Source of the DNA: Blastococcus sp.
GTDB lineage: Bacteria > Actinomycetota > Actinomycetes > Mycobacteriales > Geodermatophilaceae
Reading direction: 5' to 3'
DNA length: 19,592 bases
NCBI GenBank assembly: GCA_025963345.1
Contig: JAOPUS010000320.1
Span: 1 to 19,592 of the forward strand
Below, piece after piece: positions 6,548-13,679 of the stretch. Position 1 is the stretch's first letter, and every line of letters begins with the position of its first letter. Under the pieces are notes generated by a model. That model was not told the DNA's origin, ran no database searches, and was given only the letters and a program-made list of their open reading frames with translations. A program made the position numbers and the translations under genes.

Positions 6548-8787
6548 CGTCGGCCTCGGTGCAACCGGACCGCACGGGTGCGACGCCCGTGGTCGGGGCG
6601 CGGCCGCGGCGCCGGGGCCGGGGGACGCCGATCCGCATCGCCCTGATCGCCCTGACCGTCGCAGCCGCACTGTCCGTGGTCCTGCCCGGCGCAGCGCAGA
6701 CGGCGCGGCCGCTCCTGGTCTTCTGTGCAGCACTGCTGGTTCCGGGCGCCGCCCTGCTCGGCGTCCTGCCGCGACGGGTCCTGAGAGATCCGACGTGGCC
6801 CACGTGGCTGGCCATCTCGTTCGCGCTCAGCTGCGCTCTCCTCGTGGCCGGCGCGGTGGTCATGGCCATGACCCACCAGTGGCATCCCGGCGCGTTGCTC
6901 GCGGTCCTTGCCGTGGCCGGCGTCGTCGGGCTGTGCTTCCCCAGAACGCGGGCGACTCCGAGGATCGTCGTGAAGCGGCCCGCGAATCGGTCCCTGGCGA
7001 TTCTGGGGCTCCTCGCGGCGGCAGTGCTCCTGTGGGCGCTCTCACTCGGGCGCATCCCCACCGCGGGCCTGACCGACCTCGGTCTGCCGCCGGCACTCCC
7101 GATCACCTGGTATGCGGGCCTGGCCTGCGCGATCACCGCGGGCCTGGCCAGCGTCCTCGTCGCCAGGTCGGACGGTCTCGCGGCGGTAGCGATCGGCGTC
7201 CTGGCGCTCATCCTCTTCGGCACGGTCCCGGCCCTCGGCGTGCCACCCCAGTACTCCTGGGTCTACAAGCACATCGGGGTCGTGCAGTACATCGAGGCGC
7301 ATCACGGCACCGGCTTCGGTGGTGACATCTACCGACGGTGGCCGGGCTTCTTCTCGGCCGGCGCGGCGGTCGCACAGGTGTCAGGGCGACCGGATCCCGT
7401 GGCGTTCGCCGGCTGGGCGGAACCCCTGTTCGCCCTCGTCGAGGCATTTCTCGTCACGGCACTGGGGGGCGCGCTGGGGCTGAGAAGGGCGGCCCGCTGG
7501 GCGGCAGGCCTCCTGTTCCTCATCGCCAACTGGATCGGGCAGACGTACTTCTCCCCGCAGGCGCTGACGTTCACGCTGCAGCTCGCGTTCTTCACGCTGC
7601 TCCTGCAGTTCACGACACCGTCCGCGGCCCGACCTCTGTGGGACCGCATCAGCACGCGAGTGCGAGGCCGTCGGGGGCACACGGGTCGACCGGCCGCGAC
7701 CGACGTCCGGTCGATCTCGCCGTATCCGACGACCGTGGTGTTGCTGATCTTTCTTCAGGTCTGCATCACCGTGAGCCATCAGTTGACGCCGTATCTCCTG
7801 GCGTTCGGACTGGCCCTGCTGGCGGTGTTCACGCCGGTGAGACCGCGATGGCTCTGGCCGCTGATCGCCGTCCTCCCGGTCGTCTACCTGATCCCCCACA
7901 TCCGTTTCGTCGAGGACAACTTCGGGCTCTTCACGAGCTTCGACATCTTCACCAACGTGCAGCACGACCAGACCTACGAGCCGTCGCCATCGGCCGGCAA
8001 AGCCCTGATCGCGCTCACCAGCCAGGCGCTGTCGATCGTCATCTGGGTCGCCGCACTGGTCGCCCTGATCGTCGGCCTCAGATCTCGCCGGGCGGAGTAC
8101 CGCATCCTCGGCCCGCTGTTCCTGAGCCCGTTCTTCCTGGTCCTGGCCCAGAGCTACGGGGGCGAGGCCAGCCTCCGGGTCTTCCTGTTCACGCTCCCCT
8201 GGGCGGCCCTGCTGATCTCCGCCGCCATGGTGGGAGCGGACCGGCGGCGCTGGCGGGTCTCCTGGGCGGCCCTGTCGCTCGTCGTGCTGGTCCTGTTCGT
8301 GCCTTCGTTCTTCGGGCAGGCAGAGCTCAACATCATGCAGAAGGACGAGGTGCAGGCGAGCGCGGAGATCTACCGCATCGGGAAGCCCGGCGGCGTTCTG
8401 ATGCTGGCCGGCCCGAACTTCCCCCGTTCCAACAGCGGCCGGTACGACGAGTTCGGGTACTCCGCGGGGGCCGACACCCCGACGCTGCTGCAGACGTCGT
8501 ACTTCCGAGGCCGCCCGCTGGGCTCCCCGGACGACCTCGAGGCCGTGGTCGCGATGATGCAGTCGCACGCGCCGTACGGCTTCCTGGTGTTCTCGACGTC
8601 GGAGAACGTCTACGCCGGCGTGTTCGGGTTGACCCAGCCCGGCCAGCTCACCGCCCTGGAGGGTGCGGTTGCCGGGGACCCGCAATTCAGGCTGGTGCTG
8701 AGCTCCCCGAACGTGCGCGTCTACGGCTTGGGCGATGCAGTGCGCCCCGGGGTGGTCACTCCGGTGCGGCTCCCCGCGCAGAACTGA
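6544..8787 (+). CDS. Large polytopic membrane protein, candidate GT-C glycosyltransferase or polymerase
   Basis: 747 residues, start set by an ATGA overlap with the flippase gene. About 14 hydrophobic segments lie between residues 31 and 590; a long C-terminal domain (about 591-747) follows the last helix and is probably outside the cell. Notable sequence: YSWVYKHIGVVQYIEAHHG (237-255), then DIYRRWPGFFSAGA (261-274), a charged loop at 360-390, SHQLTPYLL (411-419) and QSYGGEASLRVFLF (536-549). The architecture of many helices, an acidic/aromatic extracellular loop early on and a soluble C-terminal domain is that of GT-C enzymes or Wzy-like proteins, but I recognise no diagnostic family motif. 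As last gene of the operon after a flippase, it is the best candidate for polymerising or decorating the exported repeat unit. Its last 32 bases overlap the convergent kinase gene. Confidence 0.72.
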   Translation: MTSASVQPDRTGATPVVGARPRRRGRGTPIRIALIALTVAAALSVVLPGAAQTARPLLVFCAALLVPGAALLGVLPRRVLRDPTWPTWLAISFALSCALLVAGAVVMAMTHQWHPGALLAVLAVAGVVGLCFPRTRATPRIVVKRPANRSLAILGLLAAAVLLWALSLGRIPTAGLTDLGLPPALPITWYAGLACAITAGLASVLVARSDGLAAVAIGVLALILFGTVPALGVPPQYSWVYKHIGVVQYIEAHHGTGFGGDIYRRWPGFFSAGAAVAQVSGRPDPVAFAGWAEPLFALVEAFLVTALGGALGLRRAARWAAGLLFLIANWIGQTYFSPQALTFTLQLAFFTLLLQFTTPSAARPLWDRISTRVRGRRGHTGRPAATDVRSISPYPTTVVLLIFLQVCITVSHQLTPYLLAFGLALLAVFTPVRPRWLWPLIAVLPVVYLIPHIRFVEDNFGLFTSFDIFTNVQHDQTYEPSPSAGKALIALTSQALSIVIWVAALVALIVGLRSRRAEYRILGPLFLSPFFLVLAQSYGGEASLRVFLFTLPWAALLISAAMVGADRRRWRVSWAALSLVVLVLFVPSFFGQAELNIMQKDEVQASAEIYRIGKPGGVLMLAGPNFPRSNSGRYDEFGYSAGADTPTLLQTSYFRGRPLGSPDDLEAVVAMMQSHAPYGFLVFSTSENVYAGVFGLTQPGQLTALEGAVAGDPQFRLVLSSPNVRVYGLGDAVRPGVVTPVRLPAQN

Positions 8788-9907
8788 CGCCCGAACGGCC
8801 CGGGTGGTGCGAAGCCGCGGCTGCGGTGAGCACCCGCTCGACGTTGCGGTGCACCCACACCGGATGTGCGGCGTAGCGCGGCGACTTCTCCAGGTTGCCG
8901 TCCACGTGGCGCAGCCACGCCATGAGCGCCATGACGTCGGTGTCCACCCGGTCCCCCGGGCAGGCCGCGCGGTGGGCCATGAGGAGGTCTGATTCCGGGG
9001 CGGTCAGGGATGCGCTGCGGCGCAGGTCCCGGACGACGTCGCCGAGTTCCCTGCCGTGCCGCTGTGTCCGGCCGACCAGCAGCAGGGTCAGGGGATCGAT
9101 CCAGGCGGGCTCGCCGTCCCGCGACTGGGCCCAGTCCAGGATTCCCGCCACCTCGGGGGCCGCCGCGCGGTAGATGACGTTGCCGAGGCTCAGGTCGCCG
9201 TGCGTACGACTGATCCACACCGCGCGGCCCTCCAGCCCCGACCGGATACGCCGGCGGACGTCGTCGACGAGCGCGAGCCTGCGCGTGCGGCCGAGCAGCA
9301 TCGGGAGATCGGCGATGCGTGCGAGCGGTGGGTCGATCCAGCCCTCGACGAGCGACCGGGTGGCCACCTCGCGTCCTCCCGTGGCACGGTGCAGTGCGGC
9401 GATGCTCAGCACGGCACTGCGCAGCCCCCCGCCGGCCAGGGCGGAGTCGGGGAGCGACGTGCCGACCCTGCCCCGGACGGCCCGCTCGAGCATGTACCGG
9501 CGAGGGTCGAGCACGCCGTGGGCCAGGACCTCCGGGAGGAACCGTCGCCACTCGCCGAGCCGGTCGTCGGCCGCCAGGAGGCTCAGGACCTCCTGCTGCA
9601 GTGCCAGGCTCGCGTCGCCTGCGGGTGAGCGCGACAGCTTGAGGACGGCGACGAGATCGGCGCCGTCCCGGACCTCGACCACCGCCACGTCGCCGACGGT
9701 GGTCAGCCGCCGGCCCAGGCGCCAGGCCTCGGGCACCGCGAACCTCGACCGGGCGTGCTGCAGGCTCGCCTCCTCCTCGGCAGGCAGCGCGCGCAGGTCC
9801 TGCCCGTCCGTCAGGCGGTTTCCGCCGAGGAGCCTCGCCAGGTCCCGGAGGGTGCCGGCCAGTTCCCGGACCCGGCTCGGAGCAAGGCCACGCCCTCCGC
9901 CGACCAT
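8756..9907 (-). CDS. APH-fold small-molecule kinase (aminoglycoside phosphotransferase family)
   Basis: 383 residues. Kinase landmarks are all present: VAVLKLSR with K90 as ATP-binding Lys, E106 in the following helix, the catalytic loop THGDLSLGN (H236, D238, N243) and the metal-binding GILDW (D258), followed by WIDPLTLL. The enzyme should therefore be active, transferring phosphate from ATP to a hydroxyl of a small molecule; the family includes antibiotic, choline, sugar and nucleoside kinases, so a resistance role is not implied. The ATG at 9907 is preferred because a GAGGG site lies 10 bases upstream; GTG 9916 is in frame but too close to it. The gene lies 13 bases after the stop of the PRTase/HAD fusion gene on the same strand, so the two are almost certainly cotranscribed and share a pathway. 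Its 3' end overlaps the convergent membrane protein gene by 32 bases. Confidence 0.8.
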   Translation of the reverse strand: MVGGGRGLAPSRVRELAGTLRDLARLLGGNRLTDGQDLRALPAEEEASLQHARSRFAVPEAWRLGRRLTTVGDVAVVEVRDGADLVAVLKLSRSPAGDASLALQQEVLSLLAADDRLGEWRRFLPEVLAHGVLDPRRYMLERAVRGRVGTSLPDSALAGGGLRSAVLSIAALHRATGGREVATRSLVEGWIDPPLARIADLPMLLGRTRRLALVDDVRRRIRSGLEGRAVWISRTHGDLSLGNVIYRAAAPEVAGILDWAQSRDGEPAWIDPLTLLLVGRTQRHGRELGDVVRDLRRSASLTAPESDLLMAHRAACPGDRVDTDVMALMAWLRHVDGNLEKSPRYAAHPVWVHRNVERVLTAAAASHHPGRSGVSSARGAAPE

Positions 9908-9920
9908 CCCGTTCACGCCC

Positions 9921-12578
9921 TCACACCGGATTCCGGAGCGGTCGGGCGAGCGGGACGGTGCGCGCCAGCGCCTGCAGTCGCGTGCCCTCCGGGACCCGCA
10001 ACAGCTGCAGCAGGGTGCGCGTGTCGTCAGAGAGCGCGGGTGGCGAGCACCGCGCACACCCTCCCGGCCGATGCCCGAGAAGACCGCTGACGGCGTCCTG
10101 CAGGCCGGCCTGGTAGGGGTGCCGGGACACCCGCGTGGCCACCGCCTTCACCACGTCCTCGGCGTGCTGTGGAACGGCGGAGGTGGCGGCCCAGGCGAGC
10201 AGGGACAGGTCGGCGCTCGTGTCACCGACCGCCAGCACGGGCCGGCCGGCCCCCCACTCCTGGAGCAGCAGGCGCACCCCCCTTGCCTTGTCGACCGTGG
10301 CGGGCACGAAGTCCGTCTGACCCTCACCGACGACGGCCCGCAGGCCCTCGGGCACGGCTCCGGGGTCCGGCACGAAGCCGCGCAGGCGCCCGCCGGCGTC
10401 GACCGCCGAGGCGCGCACCGAGTAGCGGTGGCGCGGATCGATCCGGACGCACGGCTGCCGCGACAGCGTCTCCCGGAACTCGTCCAGGCGGGACAGGGCG
10501 GCGTCGGGGACGGTCGGCGACACGCGAGCGGACCGCCGGTCGTAGAGGACCGACCCGTACTCGGCCGCCGCCCCGGCCAGCCCGAAGAGATCCGACATCT
10601 GCACGGCGTCGTCGAGGCAGCGCCCCGTGGCCAGGACGGTCCGGTACCCGTGGGCGTGCAGGGCGCGCAGGCACATGACGCTCGCCGGGGTCGGCGCCTC
10701 GAAGCCCAGGATGTCGGTCTCGACCACCCCGTCGACGTCGAGGGCGACCACCGGCCCGTCGGCGCGGCACTCGATGCCCGACAGCAGGACCTCGGCCAGG
10801 TACCGCCGGAGGGCCTGCGATTTGCGATGGCGCACGGTCGGCGGGTCCAGGGTCCCGTGCCGCTGGAGGTCCCAGAGGTGCACGAGCTCGTAGAGGAGCC
10901 AGCGCTCGGACGCGATGCCCCGTCCCGTCCGCTTCTCGTATGCCTCGCGCAGGCCCTGGGCGGAGCGGGGGTCGCCGTCGTGGACCGCAGCTCCCACCAC
11001 GTCGAATGCGTCGTCGACGCAGACGAGGTCGAAGTTCGAGAAGGCCCGGTCGGTGAACCCGAGTTTCAGCGGACGGCCACTCGCCGGGTCCGCGGCCCAG
11101 AGGGTCGGGCGCATGTCCCCGTCCGGTACCGACGGGGCCGCCGTGCGCAGCAGGTGACGCGTCAGGCGGTCGACGACGAGCACCCGGGCCACCGGCCAGA
11201 ACCGACCGTAGGTGCGGGCCAGGTGGTTGCTCGCCACCTCCCAGACGGGCTGGCGGCCACGGAGCCCGGCGGTGAGGTCCCGGGTGACGGGCAGCGCGTC
11301 ATGGCGGACGGCGATGTAGTCGGCGACTCCCGACGAGGACGGCGCCCCGCGGTCCCCGTCGTCCGGCCACTCCATGCAGAGGACGCCGTCGCGGGCGGAC
11401 ACGACCGCGGGTACGTGACCGCTCAGGGCCTGGGCGACGACGACATCGTGCTCCCCGTAGTAGCCCAGCCCTGTTCCGGCAGCCAGAACTCTTCTCGTCT
11501 CGGTACGGCCGTCGTCGTGCCCCACGTCGACCTCGTAGAGCCGCTGCGCATGCGTCCGCGCCAGAGGTGCGGGACGAGCCAGTGCGCGGATGCCGGTCAC
11601 CGTGGCCGGCGCCAGGGCGTCGGTGAGCTGACGAGCCACCCGGTCGGGGCCGAGGCGGTGGTGGATCGACCACTCGGGCCACGGGAGGATGACCGACGGG
11701 AAGGCCGACAACGTCGCGGGGAGCGCCGGCGCGTCGTCGAACAGCGCCAGGGCGGGCACGATCGAGGTCCTGGCGATCCCGAGGCGCATCAACTCCGCGC
11801 ACACCCGGGCGACCGCGCCCCCCGAGGTCGGTGGGTCGTCGACGACCACGACCAGCGCACCCCGTTGCCCGGCTGCGCGCAGCGTCCGGGCGTCGGCAGG
11901 CGGGGTCCGCTGGTCGGGGCGTGCGCTGACCATCGTGACGTCGGAGCAGCCGGCGCGCCGGAACGAGGCGACGGCGAAGGGAGCGAGGTAACTGCCGGAG
12001 GTCCGGATCCCCACCACGACGACCGGCCGCGACCGGTCCGGCCATCTGTCGAGAATCGCGGCCACCAACGCCGCCACGTCGTCGGGGTGCTGATCGAAGG
12101 CACGAAAGCAGGAGGGGATCCGGGCCACCGCCTCCCGCAGCCCTGACGGCAGTCCCTCGAGCTGGCGGAGCAGCGCACCCACCTGCTGCGCCTGCGGCCG
12201 TCCGTCGTCGTCGTCGTCTCGAGGGAGCAGGGACAACTCGGCGGCCGCGACGGCCAGTTCCGCGAGTCCCTCGCGCCAGCGACCGACCGGACGCGTCCTC
12301 GAGAGGGACAGCCCGGCGGGAGCGGGCACGGCACTCGACCGGACCACGGTGTCCAGGGCGACAGCAGTCAACCGTCCGGCCAGGCCGCTGCGTGCCCTGG
12401 CCTTGCCGGCCGCGACGACCAGGACCGACGACGTGCGGCTGAGCGCGTCGTCCGTGGCCTGCAGCATCCCTGCCGCTGCCAGGGCGACGTCGGTCCACCG
12501 GCGGTGCTCCACCGCGTCCTTCAGCCGGGTACCCAGGTCCTCGACCCGGAAGAGCAGGTTGATTGGCGGTTCGATCAC
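9921..12578 (-). CDS. Three-part fusion: PRTase-like, degenerate kinase-like and HAD phosphatase domains
   Basis: 885 residues from the GTG at 12578, chosen because GAAGG sits 8 bases upstream; an in-frame GTG at 12632 would add 18 residues. The N-terminal 130 residues are helical and unassigned, followed by an acidic linker with a five-Asp run. PRTase-like part (about 165-320): VVVVGIRTSGSY, then the PRPP-loop-like VVVVDDPPTSGG (D247, D248). Middle part (about 370-575) recalls a worn kinase fold: DGDMRPTLW (D488) and CVDDAFDVVG, without the usual His and Asn. C-terminal HAD part (about 610-835) has ALDVDGV (nucleophile D614, D616), LATGR, K764 and AVGDTSAD (D786, D790), all motifs of a Cof-type phosphatase intact. 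Such a combination suggests making or recycling a phosphorylated ribosyl or nucleoside-like compound. The substrate is unknown. The next gene downstream is the APH-fold kinase. Confidence 0.72.
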   Translation of the reverse strand: MIEPPINLLFRVEDLGTRLKDAVEHRRWTDVALAAAGMLQATDDALSRTSSVLVVAAGKARARSGLAGRLTAVALDTVVRSSAVPAPAGLSLSRTRPVGRWREGLAELAVAAAELSLLPRDDDDDGRPQAQQVGALLRQLEGLPSGLREAVARIPSCFRAFDQHPDDVAALVAAILDRWPDRSRPVVVVGIRTSGSYLAPFAVASFRRAGCSDVTMVSARPDQRTPPADARTLRAAGQRGALVVVVDDPPTSGGAVARVCAELMRLGIARTSIVPALALFDDAPALPATLSAFPSVILPWPEWSIHHRLGPDRVARQLTDALAPATVTGIRALARPAPLARTHAQRLYEVDVGHDDGRTETRRVLAAGTGLGYYGEHDVVVAQALSGHVPAVVSARDGVLCMEWPDDGDRGAPSSSGVADYIAVRHDALPVTRDLTAGLRGRQPVWEVASNHLARTYGRFWPVARVLVVDRLTRHLLRTAAPSVPDGDMRPTLWAADPASGRPLKLGFTDRAFSNFDLVCVDDAFDVVGAAVHDGDPRSAQGLREAYEKRTGRGIASERWLLYELVHLWDLQRHGTLDPPTVRHRKSQALRRYLAEVLLSGIECRADGPVVALDVDGVVETDILGFEAPTPASVMCLRALHAHGYRTVLATGRCLDDAVQMSDLFGLAGAAAEYGSVLYDRRSARVSPTVPDAALSRLDEFRETLSRQPCVRIDPRHRYSVRASAVDAGGRLRGFVPDPGAVPEGLRAVVGEGQTDFVPATVDKARGVRLLLQEWGAGRPVLAVGDTSADLSLLAWAATSAVPQHAEDVVKAVATRVSRHPYQAGLQDAVSGLLGHRPGGCARCSPPALSDDTRTLLQLLRVPEGTRLQALARTVPLARPLRNPV

Positions 12579-12818
12579 CCTCGTGGCCTTCGCGATGCGG
12601 GACTCGCTCGTCCGGCCTGCCGCAATGCGCACTGCGACGGTCCAGAGCGTGCCTTCTCAGGGAACGCCCCCGGAATCTTCATCGGTCACCGCGCCTCGGC
12701 GGCGCAGCGTCCTCGCGTTCTGCACGACGCGCCGAGCACCGCTGACGCTGCGTGCGGCGGTGGCTGCCCGACGGTGAGGGGGCGCTGGACGAGCGTGACG
12801 AATCGGTACCGGTGAGCC
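12579..12818. promoter_or_regulatory. Divergent intergenic region between fusion gene and GH16 gene
   Basis: These 240 bases separate two divergently transcribed genes and must hold both promoters unless the longer fusion start (12632) is used. I see no convincing -35/-10 pair on either strand. A GAAGG ribosome-binding site for the minus-strand gene lies just inside this stretch, upstream of 12578. The GH16 start at 12819 has only a weak GGTGAG nearby. No inverted repeat stands out. Confidence 0.35.
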
Positions 12819-13679
12819 ATGCTGTCGCTCGTGGAGGGCGGCCGGGGCGGCGTGCTCCGCGTCCCCCGAGTCTGGCTGCTGCTCGCCGTCGCCGTCCTGC
12901 TCGTGGGAGGAATTTTCGTCGTGCCCAGGATTCTCACGAAGACTCCAGGCCCATCGCCTCCGCCGCCACCTCAGGGACCGGCCGGGCGCTGGATGAACGT
13001 CATGGACGACGAGTTCTCGGGCACCTCGCTGAATCGCACGTTCTGGCAGCCCAATCGCTTCGGCAAGGACGGTGGTGACGCGCCGTTCAATCCCGACCAG
13101 GAGGCTGCCTGGTTCTCGCCGAGCAACGTCACGGTCGCCGACGGCAAGCTCACGCTCACCCTTCGATCCGAACCGCGCACGTTGCTGAACACGGACTTTC
13201 CCTACAGCTCGGGCATGGTGCAGTCACCACCGAGCGCGACCTTCGGGCCCGGCTCGTACGTCGAGGCGAGGATCGCGGTACCGCGCTGCGACGGTTGCTG
13301 GCCGGCGTTCTGGCTGGACCCTTCGCGGGGATCGCCCCCCGAGATCGATGGCTTCGAGTTCTTCGACACCAGCGAGAACTCCCAGAAACTCCCGTCCTTC
13401 ACCTATCACCCACCCGACGGCAGCGACCCGAGCCCGAGCAAGTACGGGCAGACGGACGTGGATTACCGAGGCGATTTCCACACGTACGGGATCCTGTGGA
13501 CCACGGACAAGATCGTGCCGTATCTCGACGGCGTGGCCTACCCCGAGGTCGGCGCGACCGAGGACATCGCGCAGGGCAAGTTGGCGATCATCATCAATCT
13601 GTCGGTGATCGCCGACCATGAGCCTGCGGAGGGCTCGACGATGCAGGTGGACTGGGTTCGTGTGTGGTCCCAGCCCTGA
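12819..13679 (+). CDS. Membrane-anchored or secreted glycoside hydrolase family 16
   Basis: 286 residues. A short basic N-terminus precedes one hydrophobic helix (about 18-36), then a Pro-rich linker (43-54) leads into the catalytic domain. There is no obvious signal-peptidase site, so it is probably anchored with the domain outside. The GH16 jelly-roll starts at MDDEFSGTSLN (62-72). The active-site motif EIDGFE fits the family pattern E-x-D-x-x-E, with E175 as nucleophile, D177, and E180 as acid/base. CWPAFWLDP (160-168) and FHTYGILWT (220-228) are typical flanking strands. GH16 enzymes cleave beta-1,3/1,4-glucans or galactans, and some transfer glycans to other polymers. Next to an exopolysaccharide locus it may trim, release or cross-link that polymer. 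The ATG at 12819 is the first that includes the anchor. The 3' end overlaps the convergent gene by 86 bases. Confidence 0.85.
   Translation: MLSLVEGGRGGVLRVPRVWLLLAVAVLLVGGIFVVPRILTKTPGPSPPPPPQGPAGRWMNVMDDEFSGTSLNRTFWQPNRFGKDGGDAPFNPDQEAAWFSPSNVTVADGKLTLTLRSEPRTLLNTDFPYSSGMVQSPPSATFGPGSYVEARIAVPRCDGCWPAFWLDPSRGSPPEIDGFEFFDTSENSQKLPSFTYHPPDGSDPSPSKYGQTDVDYRGDFHTYGILWTTDKIVPYLDGVAYPEVGATEDIAQGKLAIIINLSVIADHEPAEGSTMQVDWVRVWSQP

Noticed and set aside
7338..8876. 512-codon plus-strand frame inside the large membrane protein gene
   Set aside because: Arg/Gly/Pro-rich shadow; the other frame gives continuous membrane helices.
8756..9907. Antibiotic resistance gene (aminoglycoside phosphotransferase)
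   Set aside because: Only the fold-level motifs match. The gene is coupled to a metabolic fusion gene, and the family has many non-resistance members.
9174..12146. 990-codon plus-strand open frame opposite the fusion and kinase genes
   Set aside because: Its translation is Arg/Gly/Pro-rich with no recognisable domain, while the opposite strand encodes HAD and kinase motifs. Long antisense frames are expected at this GC content.
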